NCBI GenBank assembly: GCA_020860575.1 | Contig: JAJBUB010000125.1 | Location: 1 to 39,590 of the forward strand | Direction of reading: 5' to 3' | Origin: Clostridiales bacterium | GTDB lineage: Bacteria; Bacillota; Clostridia; Oscillospirales; Oscillospiraceae | Length of the DNA stretch: 39,590 nt | Program-made: the position numbers and the translations under genes | Notes under the pieces: generated by a model | Told to the model about the DNA's origin: nothing | Database searches by the model: none | The model's input: the letters and a program-made list of their open reading frames with translations, nothing else | Shown: one piece after another, positions 20,650 to 29,514 of the stretch | How positions within the stretch are numbered: position 1 is the first letter of the stretch | Layout: the number at the start of each line of letters is the position of its first letter

Positions 20650-22122
20650 TCACGCCGGATTTCGCTTTGTGCGTTTCAGTACGCTGCCGCACTTCTCTCC
20701 CATGGCGGACAGCAGCACCACCAGAGGCAGCACCTCCAGCCGTCCGGCCAGCATGTCGAAGATGAGCACCAGCTTGGACAGGGGGGAGTAGAAGGCGAAG
20801 TTGGAGGTGGGACCCACCAGGGACAGCCCGGGACCCACGTTGTTGTAGGTGGTGGCGACGCTGGTGAAGCTGGTCACCAGGTCATAGCCCTCCAGGGAGA
20901 TGAGCATGAGGGAGACCACGAAGATGAGCACATAGGCTACCAGATAGAACAGCACCTGACGGAGAATATCGTCGCTGACGGCGGAGCCGTTGAGCCGGAT
21001 CTTGTATACCACCCGGGGATGGCGGAGCCGCTTGGCCTCGCATCTCACATACTTGCCCATGAGCAGCCAGCGGGAGATCTTCATGCCGCCGCCGGTGCTG
21101 CCCGCGCAGGCGCCGATGAACATGAGCAGCACCAGCACCGACTGGGAGAGGGAGGGCCAGAGACTGAAATCCGTGCTCATATAGCCGGTGGTGGTTATGA
21201 TAGTGACTACCTGGAAGAAGCTGTGGCGGAAGACCTCTTCCAGGGTGGGAAACAGGCTCCGGATGTCCCACATCACCAGAGCAGTGGCCACGGCGATGAC
21301 CAGCAGATACCAGCGAAGCTCCTCGTAGAGCAGACCGGCCTTGAACTTCCGGGCCAGGAGCAGGAAGTAGACGCCGAAGTTCACGCCAAAGAGCAGCTGG
21401 AAGATGGTGACCACATATTGGATGTAAGGACTGTACTCCGACATACTGGTGTTGAGTACGCCGAAGCCGCCGGTGCCTCCGCTGGTGAAGCTGGTGGTGA
21501 TGGCCTCAAAGAAGGACATCCCCCCAAACAGCAGAAGCACCATCTCCGAGAGGGTGAGGACGCCGTAAATTTTATAGAGCAATGTGGCGGATTCCCGGAT
21601 TTTGGGCACCATCTTCTCCACCGAGGCCCCGGTAGACTCCGCCCGCATCAGGTGGATATTCCGGCCGCTGGAGAGGGGCAGGATCGCCATGAGAAAGACC
21701 AAAATGCCCATGCCGCCCAGCCACTGGGTAAAGGCCCGCCAGAACAGGCTGGCGTGGGACACGGCCTCGATATCCGTCAGAATGGTGGAGCCGGTGGTGG
21801 TGAAGCCGGAGGCGGTCTCAAAGACGGCGTCCAGAAAATTGGGGATGTCCCCCGCCAGGGTGAAGGGTACGGCACCCAGGATACTGGCCAGCATCCAGGT
21901 CAGGGCCACAGTCACATAGCCGTCCTTGGCGTAGAACCGGCTGGTGGCAGGTTTTTTGCGGGTGAGCAGCAGGCCGACGGCGATGTATACCACCGCCACT
22001 GCCAGATAGACCAGACCGGCGGTCTCCTGATAGAACAGGGCCACCACACAGGAGGGGAGCAGAAACAGCCCGATGAGACAGACGGCCCAGCTGAGGATAT
22101 AGCAGATCATGGCGAGATTCAT
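20650..22122 (-). CDS. trkH: TrkH family potassium uptake membrane protein
   Basis: TASGFTTTGSTILTDIEAVSHASLFWRAFTQWLGGMGILVF, SFTSGGTGGFG, ITTTGYMSTDF, FIGACAGSTGGGMKISR pore motifs. Confidence 0.95.
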   Translation of the reverse strand: MNLAMICYILSWAVCLIGLFLLPSCVVALFYQETAGLVYLAVAVVYIAVGLLLTRKKPATSRFYAKDGYVTVALTWMLASILGAVPFTLAGDIPNFLDAVFETASGFTTTGSTILTDIEAVSHASLFWRAFTQWLGGMGILVFLMAILPLSSGRNIHLMRAESTGASVEKMVPKIRESATLLYKIYGVLTLSEMVLLLFGGMSFFEAITTSFTSGGTGGFGVLNTSMSEYSPYIQYVVTIFQLLFGVNFGVYFLLLARKFKAGLLYEELRWYLLVIAVATALVMWDIRSLFPTLEEVFRHSFFQVVTIITTTGYMSTDFSLWPSLSQSVLVLLMFIGACAGSTGGGMKISRWLLMGKYVRCEAKRLRHPRVVYKIRLNGSAVSDDILRQVLFYLVAYVLIFVVSLMLISLEGYDLVTSFTSVATTYNNVGPGLSLVGPTSNFAFYSPLSKLVLIFDMLAGRLEVLPLVVLLSAMGEKCGSVLKRTKRNPA

Positions 22123-23537
22123 CTTCTGCTATCCTCCTCCACCGGCCTTCCCAGGCGGCCCCGGAGGGCAGCCCCGGGGCGGAGAATGTCGGTCAGCTCC
22201 CGGATGCCCTTGTGACTGGTGACCACGATCATGGTGTCGTCTCGCATGAGGCAGTCGCTGCCCCGGGGGTTGAACACTCGGCCCTTTCGGATAATGGCGG
22301 AGACCAGCAGATCGTCCCGGAGGGGCAGCTCCATCAGGGGGACGTTGAACAGGGGGGAGGAGCCCTCCAGCCGGAAGCTGAGCACCTCCGCCTTGCCGTC
22401 CAAAATGGGGTAGTTGGTCTCCACGCTGCTGTTCACAGAATTCTGCATGGCCCGGATATACTGGGCGATCTGCCGGGCAGCCAGCTCCCGGGGGCAGATA
22501 ATGCTGCCCAGATCCATTCGCTCCAGCACCTCTCCAAAGGGCATATCGGAGACCTTGGTCACCCGCTTCCCCTTGGGATTGTAGATGGAGGCCAGCATGG
22601 AGAGCATCAGGTTCTCCTCGTCCACATTGGTCAGGGCGACCACCGACTGGGCGCTCTCCAGCCCCTCCTCCAGCAGCACGTCCCGGTTCCGGCTGCTGGC
22701 GTGGATGACCATGGCGGAGGGAAGAGCCTCGCTGAGATAGGCACAGCGCTCCTCATCCGCCTCCAGAATTTTGATGTTGATCTTCATCCCGGCCAGCTGG
22801 TTGGCCAGATAATAGGCGATCCTGCCGCCGCCCACGATCATGGTGTCCCGGGCCTGGCCGGAGGCGATGCCAATGCGCTGGAAAAACAGAGAGGTGCTCT
22901 GGGGAGAGCCGACGATGGAGACCTTGTCCCCCGTCTGGAACCCAAAGTCGCCCTTGGGGATGATGGCCTTCCGGTTCCGCTCCCCGGCGCAGACCAGGAT
23001 GTCGGTGCCGAGCTTCGGGTTCATCCGGCTGATGGGAAGGTTGGAGAGAGGGCTTTTTCCCTCCAGAGAAAAGGTGAGCAGCTCCGCCCGGCCCTCGGCG
23101 AAGGTGGTGATGTCGATGGCCTTAGGGGTGCGGAGACGGCGGGCGATCTCGGTGGCCGCCGTCAGCTCCGGGTTGAGCAGCATGGAGATGCCCAGGCTCT
23201 GCTGAAGATAGGTCCGCTCCTCGTGATAGGTGAAGTCCCGGACCCGGGCGATGGTGGTGATGCCGTGGCCCGCCTTTTTGGCGATCACGCAGCAGAGCAG
23301 ATTCACCTCGTCCAATCCGGTGACGGCGATGAGTACGTCGCAGGTGGCGATGCCTGCCTCCTCCAGCAGCTGAAAGCTGGTGCCGTTGCCCACCATGCCC
23401 ATCACGTCGCAGTTGTCTGCGATCTGCTGGACCCGGTCCCGCCGGGTGTCGATGACGGTGATGTCGCAGTCCTCCTGGCTCAGCTCCTCCGCCAGGGTGG
23501 AACCGATCCTTCCGCAGCCGACAATAATCATATTCAT
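22119..23537 (-). CDS. trkA: Trk system potassium transporter TrkA (two RCK_N/RCK_C halves)
   Basis: MNMIIVGCGRIGSTLAEELSQEDCDITVIDTRRDRV; second NAD-binding half MIVGGGRIAYYLANQLAGMKINIKILEADEERC. Start trimmed from ORF-track 23771 to the ATG at 23537. Confidence 0.95.
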   Translation of the reverse strand: MNMIIVGCGRIGSTLAEELSQEDCDITVIDTRRDRVQQIADNCDVMGMVGNGTSFQLLEEAGIATCDVLIAVTGLDEVNLLCCVIAKKAGHGITTIARVRDFTYHEERTYLQQSLGISMLLNPELTAATEIARRLRTPKAIDITTFAEGRAELLTFSLEGKSPLSNLPISRMNPKLGTDILVCAGERNRKAIIPKGDFGFQTGDKVSIVGSPQSTSLFFQRIGIASGQARDTMIVGGGRIAYYLANQLAGMKINIKILEADEERCAYLSEALPSAMVIHASSRNRDVLLEEGLESAQSVVALTNVDEENLMLSMLASIYNPKGKRVTKVSDMPFGEVLERMDLGSIICPRELAARQIAQYIRAMQNSVNSSVETNYPILDGKAEVLSFRLEGSSPLFNVPLMELPLRDDLLVSAIIRKGRVFNPRGSDCLMRDDTMIVVTSHKGIRELTDILRPGAALRGRLGRPVEEDSRR

Positions 23538-23574
23538 TGGGAATCGCCTCTTTTTGTTTTCCTGCTTGTGACAC

Positions 23575-23603
23575 AGCATAGCACAAAAGACGAAAAGTGG
23601 CAA
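23575..23603 (-). promoter_or_regulatory. Sigma-A-type promoter for trkA-trkH
   Basis: Minus strand TTGCCA - 17 nt - TATGCT. Confidence 0.65.
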
Positions 23604-23675
23604 CGATAAAATGATAAGAGACGCCGGGACAGGGGAACAACGTGAAAAATGCAACAAACTTTTCACAAAAACACA

Positions 23676-23704
23676 TTGCCTCTTTCGGCCTAAAACGGTA
23701 TAAT
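23676..23704 (+). promoter_or_regulatory. Sigma-A-type promoter for galK-galT
   Basis: TTGCCT - 17 nt - TATAAT. Confidence 0.75.
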
Positions 23705-23761
23705 AGGGGTCGAATATCATAGTCTGAGACTGTACACTGGATTCACAGGAGGAATTCACAT

Positions 23762-25057
23762 ATGACAACAATCAAGGCAATCCGGACGGCATTGCTCACC
23801 GAGGACTGCCGCCGGGAGCTTTCCCGCATCTATTTCCTGCAAGAGAACACCGTCGGCCCTGTGTGCTGCCGTCTGGAGGAGTTGATGAACGGCTTTCAAA
23901 GGACTTTTCAGCGGGACGAGAATACGGAGGTGGCCATCTGCACCGCAGCGGGCCGGACCGAGGTGGGGGGCAACCACACCGACCACCAGCGGGGCAAGGT
24001 GTTGGCCGCCAGCGTAGACCTGGACGCCGTGGCCTGCGCCGCGCCTAACGGGACAGATACCGTTCGCCTGTGGTCCGAGGGCTATGGCATGGTGGAGATC
24101 CGGGTGGACGAGCTGGACAAGGTGGACGCCGAGGAGAACACCACACCCTCTCTGGTCCGGGGCATCCTGGCCAGGACGGCCCAGCTGGGCTATCAGCCTG
24201 TCGGGTTTGACGCATACATCCGCTCCGATGTGCCGGGAGGCTCCGGCCTGTCCTCCTCTGCCTGCTATGAGGTGCTGGTGGGGGTCATGGCAAATCACCT
24301 GTACTGCCGGGATGAGCTGTCCCTGGCCCAGATCGCCATGATGGGCCAGTATGCGGAAAACGTCTACTTCGGCAAGCCATCCGGTCTGATGGACCAGATG
24401 GCCTGCGCCCTGGGGGGCATCGTGGCCATCGACTTCCGGGAGGAGGGAAACCCGGTGTACCATCAGGTGGACTTTGACTTTTTGGCGGCGGGCCACGCCC
24501 TGTGCATCATCGACACCGGGGCGGACCACGCCGACCTGACCGCCGACTATGGGGCCATTCCCCGGGAAATGGGGGCGGTGGCGGCCCAGATGGGCAAAAC
24601 CGTACTCAGCGAGACCGACCCGGCGATGTTCTATGCCCAGCTGCCCCGGCTCCGGGAGCGGCTGGGGGACCGGGCGGTACTCCGGGCCACCCACTATTAC
24701 GACGACGTGAACCGGGTGGAGCGGCAGGTGCAGGCGCTGGAAAAGGGGGATTTCGACACCTTCCTGGACCTGGTTAACCAGTCCGGGCAGTCCTCCTTTA
24801 TGTATCTGCAAAATGTGGCTACCTTCCGTGATGCCGCCGACCAGCCGGTGGCGGTGGCCCTGGCGGTCGCCCAGCATCTGCTGGGAGGCCGGGGAGCCGT
24901 CCGGGTCCACGGAGGCGGCTTTGCCGGGACCATTCAGGCCTTTGTCCCTCTGGACTGCCTGGAGCGGTTTCGGCTGGGCATGGACGCCCTGCTGGGCCAG
25001 GGCTCCTGCCATATTCTGACCATCCGCCCGGTGGGCGGGGCCGTGCTGTTTGGGTGA
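23762..25057 (+). CDS. galK: Galactokinase (GHMP kinase)
   Basis: AAGRTEVGGNHTDHQRGKVLAASVDLD, DVPGGSGLSSSACYEVLVG, GKPSGLMDQMACALGG, RVHGGGFAGTIQAFVP motifs. Confidence 0.93.
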   Translation: MTTIKAIRTALLTEDCRRELSRIYFLQENTVGPVCCRLEELMNGFQRTFQRDENTEVAICTAAGRTEVGGNHTDHQRGKVLAASVDLDAVACAAPNGTDTVRLWSEGYGMVEIRVDELDKVDAEENTTPSLVRGILARTAQLGYQPVGFDAYIRSDVPGGSGLSSSACYEVLVGVMANHLYCRDELSLAQIAMMGQYAENVYFGKPSGLMDQMACALGGIVAIDFREEGNPVYHQVDFDFLAAGHALCIIDTGADHADLTADYGAIPREMGAVAAQMGKTVLSETDPAMFYAQLPRLRERLGDRAVLRATHYYDDVNRVERQVQALEKGDFDTFLDLVNQSGQSSFMYLQNVATFRDAADQPVAVALAVAQHLLGGRGAVRVHGGGFAGTIQAFVPLDCLERFRLGMDALLGQGSCHILTIRPVGGAVLFG

Positions 25058-25071
25058 GAGGAGAGAGAAAC

Positions 25072-26562
25072 ATGGAGCTTGCGATTTCTCAGCTGGTGGA
25101 ATACGCCGTCCGCCACGGGCTGATCGAGGAGGGCGACCGGGTGTGGGCCGCCAACCGGCTGCTGGAGGCCCTGGGACTGGAAGGATTTCAGGGCCTGACC
25201 CCGGTGGAGGAGTTGCCGCCCCTCCAGGACATTCTGGACGTCATGAACCGGTACGCCTATGAACACGGGCTGATCCAGGGGGATACCCCCTCCTTTACCG
25301 ACCTGTATGACACGGGCCTGATGGGGCTGCTGACCCCCCGGCCCTCGGAGACGGCGCGGCAGTTCTGGGAGGCCTACGCCCGCAGCCCGGAGGAGGCTAC
25401 CAGCTGGTACTATGCCTTCTCCGGAGACACCAACTATATCCGCCGGGACCGCATCGCAAAGGACGTGAAGTGGCCGGCGGAGACGGAGTACGGCACCCTG
25501 GACATCACCATCAACCTGTCCAAGCCGGAGAAGGACCCCCGGGCCATCGCCGCCGCCGGGAAGGCAGTGTCGGTGAAGTACCCCAAGTGCCAGCTCTGCG
25601 TGGAGAACGAGGGCTACGCCGGACGGCTGGACCATCCCGCCCGCCAGAATCACCGGGTCATCCCTCTGAAGCTGGCGGGGGAGGACTATTGTCTCCAGTA
25701 TTCTCCCTATGTCTACTATAACGAGCACTGCATCGTCTTTAACCGGAAGCATATTCCCATGGCCATCGACCGGCGGTGCTTTGACCATCTGCTGGAGTTC
25801 GTCACCATCTTCCCCCACTATTTCGTCGGCTCCAACGCGGACCTCCCCATCGTTGGGGGGAGCGTCCTGAGCCACGCCCACTATCAGGGGGGACGGTACA
25901 CCTTCGCCATGGAGCGCGCCCCGGTGGAGACGGAGATCTCCATTCCCGGCTATGAGGACCTGTCCGCCGGTATCGTCCGGTGGCCCATGTCAGTCATCCG
26001 GCTCCGGGGAGCGGACCCGGTCCGGGTGGCGGATTGCAGCGAGCATATTCTCAACGTCTGGCGGGGCTACTCTGACCCGGCAGCCGACATCCTGGCGGAG
26101 ACGGACGCCCCCCACAACACCATTACCCCCATCTGCCGCAGAAGGGGGGAGGACTACGAGATGGACCTGGTGCTGCGCAACAACCGCACCACCGAGGAGT
26201 ATCCCCTGGGCATCTTCCACCCCCATCAGGAGAAGCACCACATCAAGAAGGAGAACATCGGCCTTATCGAGGTCATGGGCCTGGCGGTGCTTCCCGCCCG
26301 ATTGAAGGAGGAGCTGGCGGTGCTGGAGCAGGCCATCCTCACCGGCGGCGATTTGGACGCCGACCCCAGGACCGCCCCCCATGCAAGCTGGGCCAGAGAG
26401 GTCGTGATGGGCGGACACCCAGAGCTGAACGCCGACAACTGCGGCGACATCCTCCGGCTGGAGGTGGGCAAGGTTTTTGCCGCCGTCCTGGAGGACGCCG
26501 GGGTGTACAAGCACACCGATGAGGGCCGGGAAGCGTTTTTGCGGTTCAAAGCGGCGCTGTAA
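25072..26562 (+). CDS. galT: UDP-glucose--hexose-1-phosphate uridylyltransferase (GalT type 2)
   Basis: YPKCQLCVENEGYAGRLDHPARQNHRVIPLKLAGEDYCLQYSPYVYYNEHCIVF, VGSNADLPIVGGSVLSHAHYQGGRY motifs; follows galK. Confidence 0.95.
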   Translation: MELAISQLVEYAVRHGLIEEGDRVWAANRLLEALGLEGFQGLTPVEELPPLQDILDVMNRYAYEHGLIQGDTPSFTDLYDTGLMGLLTPRPSETARQFWEAYARSPEEATSWYYAFSGDTNYIRRDRIAKDVKWPAETEYGTLDITINLSKPEKDPRAIAAAGKAVSVKYPKCQLCVENEGYAGRLDHPARQNHRVIPLKLAGEDYCLQYSPYVYYNEHCIVFNRKHIPMAIDRRCFDHLLEFVTIFPHYFVGSNADLPIVGGSVLSHAHYQGGRYTFAMERAPVETEISIPGYEDLSAGIVRWPMSVIRLRGADPVRVADCSEHILNVWRGYSDPAADILAETDAPHNTITPICRRRGEDYEMDLVLRNNRTTEEYPLGIFHPHQEKHHIKKENIGLIEVMGLAVLPARLKEELAVLEQAILTGGDLDADPRTAPHASWAREVVMGGHPELNADNCGDILRLEVGKVFAAVLEDAGVYKHTDEGREAFLRFKAAL

Positions 26563-26569
26563 AAAGAAT

Positions 26570-26598
26570 TTGCCTTTTTCACCGACCCATGTTACAAT
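26570..26598 (+). promoter_or_regulatory. Candidate promoter for the small membrane-protein pair
   Basis: TTGCCT - 17 nt - TACAAT. Confidence 0.55.
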
Positions 26599-26658
26599 AA
26601 CGCGTAAGATCTGCGCAAGCGACAAGCATGCGCAGGACAACAGAAGGAGAGAATACCC

Positions 26659-27072
26659 ATGGCCTGTTTTTTGATACCCACCACTGAGGCGGTGGTCATC
26701 ACGGTGGCGACCCACGTCATCAACAACCACGAGAAGAAGGCGGCGGCCCGGCCCCGCACGGAGAGAAGGCTGGAGGAGCGGCACAATGGTCCCGCCATCC
26801 CCTGGAGCCGGAAGCTGAGCTGGCTGTCCGAGCTGCTGTGGGGCGGCTCTCTGCTGCTGGCCTTTGAGCATCTGTGGCACGGGGAGATCGTCCCCTGGTT
26901 CCCCTTCCTGACGGCGGCCTCCGACCCGGCCAGTACGGCGGAGATGCTCCAGGAGATGGGTTCGGTGGGAGTGCTCATGGCCCTGAGCGTCACGGTGGTC
27001 TGGGGGGCGATGGTAGTCGCTGCCGAGAGCATCGCCAAGCGTGACGGGGAGACTACCCCCGCCGCAGAGTGA
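26659..27072 (+). CDS. Uncharacterised small membrane protein
   Basis: Own RBS (agaaggagaga), two hydrophobic segments (LSWLSELLWGGSLLLAFEHLW; VLMALSVTVVWGAMVVAAESI); no family recognised. Confidence 0.75.
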   Translation: MACFLIPTTEAVVITVATHVINNHEKKAAARPRTERRLEERHNGPAIPWSRKLSWLSELLWGGSLLLAFEHLWHGEIVPWFPFLTAASDPASTAEMLQEMGSVGVLMALSVTVVWGAMVVAAESIAKRDGETTPAAE

Positions 27073-27082
27073 GGGAGACGGT

Positions 27083-27394
27083 ATGACCCTGTTGCTCACC
27101 GTCCTTGCCGCCGTGTATGCCACCGTCCGGTGGTATACCCGGAGAGACGACACCATGCACCTGGGGGCGCTGTGCCTGATGCTGTGGGGGGCCTCCCTGA
27201 TGTGGCTGGTGGACGCCGTCTTTGAGTACGCCGAGCTGGGGGCGGACTACTTCGCTCCGGCCCTGGAGGACATGGTGAACGACGCCTTTCTGGGGCTGTC
27301 CGTCATCGCCCTGGCCCTGGTGGTCTGGCTGGTCATCGTCCTGGTCAGAGACTCCCGGGGCGTCATCCGGAGGATGCTCACCCGGAAAAAGTAA
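27083..27394 (+). CDS. Uncharacterised small membrane protein
   Basis: MTLLLTVLAAVYATVRWYTRRDDTMHLGALCLMLWGASLMWLVDAVFEYAE...VIALALVVWLVIVLVRDSRG; starts 11 nt after the upstream gene. Confidence 0.75.
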   Translation: MTLLLTVLAAVYATVRWYTRRDDTMHLGALCLMLWGASLMWLVDAVFEYAELGADYFAPALEDMVNDAFLGLSVIALALVVWLVIVLVRDSRGVIRRMLTRKK

Positions 27395-27397
27395 AGA

Positions 27398-27442
27398 AAT
27401 CCCGTCGGCCTGGAGCTTTTGTCCCAAACCGACGGGATTTTG
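27398..27442. terminator. Bidirectional terminator between small membrane proteins and rpe
   Basis: AAATCCCGTCGG / CCGACGGGATTTT. Confidence 0.88.
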
Positions 27443-27465
27443 TATTTGTATAGAGAAAACAGACC

Positions 27466-28116
27466 TTAGAGCCGCCGGAACTCCTGCACGGCCTGGGCGA
27501 TGTCAGGGGCGCAGAACACGGCGCTGCCTGCCACCAGAAGGGTGGCTCCGGCCTGGGCGCACTGGGGGGCGGTGGAGTCCAGCTTTACCCCCCCGTCCAC
27601 CGAGAGGTCGGGATGAATCCCCCGCCGGGCGCACTCGGCCCGGAGGGCGCGGAGCTTGTCCAGGGCCCGGGGGTCGAAGGACTGCCCTCCCTGACCCGGC
27701 TCCACCCCCATGACCAGCACCAGGGCCAGCCGGTCCAGCCAGGGGAACACCGCCTCCGCCGGGGTGTTGGGGCTGACAGACAGCCCGGCCCCCCGTCCGG
27801 CGGCGTGGATGACGTCCAGGACGGCATCGATGCTGTCCTCCGTCTCCACATGGAAGGTGAGCAGGTCTGCCCCTGCCTCCAGAAAGGCGGGAGCGTATTT
27901 CAGAGGATGGGTGATCATCAGATGCACGTCCAGCACCGCCGAACCCAGCCCATTGCGGAGGGAGCGCAGCACAGGCAGGCCAAAGGAGATGTTCTCCACA
28001 AAATGGCCGTCCATCACGTCAAAATGTATCATATCGGCTCCGGCGTCCAACGCTGTCCGGCACTGCTCCCCCAGGCGGGTGAAGTCTGCGGACAGGATTG
28101 AGGGGCTGATCTTCAT
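27466..28116 (-). CDS. rpe: Ribulose-phosphate 3-epimerase
   Basis: MKISPSILSADFTRLGEQ, DMIHFDVMDGHFVENISFGLPVL, VMGVEPGQGGQSF, LSVDGGVKLD motifs. Confidence 0.96.
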   Translation of the reverse strand: MKISPSILSADFTRLGEQCRTALDAGADMIHFDVMDGHFVENISFGLPVLRSLRNGLGSAVLDVHLMITHPLKYAPAFLEAGADLLTFHVETEDSIDAVLDVIHAAGRGAGLSVSPNTPAEAVFPWLDRLALVLVMGVEPGQGGQSFDPRALDKLRALRAECARRGIHPDLSVDGGVKLDSTAPQCAQAGATLLVAGSAVFCAPDIAQAVQEFRRL

Positions 28117-28256
28117 GGTTTGGCTGCCTCCCATTCACTGACTGAACCGGTGGTTCGTTCCGGGAAAACATCATACGATATTCGGGGGACGCTGTCAAGG
28201 AAAATCGAAGGGGTGGGGACAAAAAGATAACTCCACCAACCTACTATAAAAATATG

Positions 28257-28285
28257 TTGAAATCCTGTCCCAAAGGGCGTATAGT
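28257..28285 (+). promoter_or_regulatory. Promoter of HD-domain gene
   Basis: TTGAAA - 17 nt - TATAGT. Confidence 0.7.
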
Positions 28286-28332
28286 AGAAAAAGAATCGGT
28301 GGCCCTGCCGCCAAAAAGGAGCGAATACAGAT

Positions 28333-28911
28333 ATGATCACCAGAGACGAGGCGTTCCGCCTGTTAAAAGAGTACAATCAGGAGCCGTTCCACATCCGCCA
28401 CGCCCTGACGGTGGAGGGGGTCATGCGCTGGTATGCCCGGGAGCTGGGTTACGGGGACGAGGAGGACTTCTGGGGCATCGTGGGCCTGCTCCACGACCTG
28501 GACTTCGAGCGGTATCCCGACCAGCACTGCATCAAGAGCCAGGAGATCATGCGCCAGCGGGGGCTGGACGAGCGGCTGATCCACGCCACCGCCAGCCACG
28601 GCTGGAACCTGACGGTGGACATCAAGCCGGAGCACGAGATGGAAAAGGTGCTCTACGCCGCCGATGAGCTCACCGGCCTGATCTACGCCGCCTGCCTGAT
28701 GCGCCCCTCCAAGAGCGTCCAGGATATGGAGGTCAAAAGCCTGAAAAAGAAGTATAAGGACAAGAAGTTTGCCGCTGGCTGCTCCCGGAAGGCCATCGAG
28801 GACGGAGCCGCTCTCCTGGGCTGGGACCTGGCAGAGCTGCAGCGGCGGACCATCGAGGCCATGCGGGTGGACGAGGCGGCCATCAACGCCTATTTTGACG
28901 CGCAGACCTAA
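28333..28911 (+). CDS. HD-domain protein (predicted phosphohydrolase)
   Basis: FHIRHALTVEGVMRWYARELGYGDEEDFWGIVGLLHDLDFERYPDQH...IHATASHGW: H..HD..D-type metal ligands. Confidence 0.85.
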   Translation: MITRDEAFRLLKEYNQEPFHIRHALTVEGVMRWYARELGYGDEEDFWGIVGLLHDLDFERYPDQHCIKSQEIMRQRGLDERLIHATASHGWNLTVDIKPEHEMEKVLYAADELTGLIYAACLMRPSKSVQDMEVKSLKKKYKDKKFAAGCSRKAIEDGAALLGWDLAELQRRTIEAMRVDEAAINAYFDAQT

Positions 28912-29513
28912 GGCTTGCTTTCCATTTGAAAAATCACCTGCTCGTAGGCCTCATAGCTGTACAGCACATTGAGCACCTCCAGCAGGCCGTTGGCGGTCAG
29001 CCGCTGGGGCAGCTCCAGCTGAGCCTTCAGCCGCTCCCGGCGGGCGGCGCTGTCCGGCCGACCGGTGAGGCCGTCCCGGAAGAAGTCCGCCTTGGTGATC
29101 TCCCGGCGGGGGAGGGGGGCGGCGCTGTCTTCGTCCAGGATGGTGGCCCCTGCCCGGCGAAGGGCGGCCTCCAGCACCTCCGGGCGCATCCCCTCCACCC
29201 CCAGCTTACCCTCCTTGCCGGGCTTTGCCTTCCGGCGCTCCTTGCCGGGGATGTCCGGGATATAGGCCTGCTTGAGCTGGTCCTTTGGGATGACCCCTTT
29301 CAGGTGGTTCCGGATGACGAACCCCGCCCCGTCGCTGTCGGTGAGGACGATCAGCCCCCGCTCCCGGGCGATGCGGCGGAGAAAACGGGTCTTCTCCCCG
29401 TCCTTGAAAATGCCAAAGCCGTCGGTAGGGATGATGAGGGCGTCCACCACCTGGGAGAGGGTGTTCTTGTCGTAGCGGCCCTCCACCACGATGGCCTCCC
29501 GAATCTTCAACAT
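28908..29513 (-). CDS. TOPRIM-domain RNase M5-like protein
   Basis: REAIVVEGRYDKNTLSQVVDALIIPTDGFGIFKDGEKTRFLRRIARERGLIVLTDSDGAGFVIRNHLKG: TOPRIM E and DxD motifs. ATG at 29513. Confidence 0.83.
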   Translation of the reverse strand: MLKIREAIVVEGRYDKNTLSQVVDALIIPTDGFGIFKDGEKTRFLRRIARERGLIVLTDSDGAGFVIRNHLKGVIPKDQLKQAYIPDIPGKERRKAKPGKEGKLGVEGMRPEVLEAALRRAGATILDEDSAAPLPRREITKADFFRDGLTGRPDSAARRERLKAQLELPQRLTANGLLEVLNVLYSYEAYEQVIFQMESKP

Positions 29514-29514
29514 T

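Noticed and set aside
20608-22215. 535-aa plus-strand ORF opposite trkH
   Set aside because: Shadow ORF of low-complexity Gly/His/Glu; trkH has clear pore motifs.
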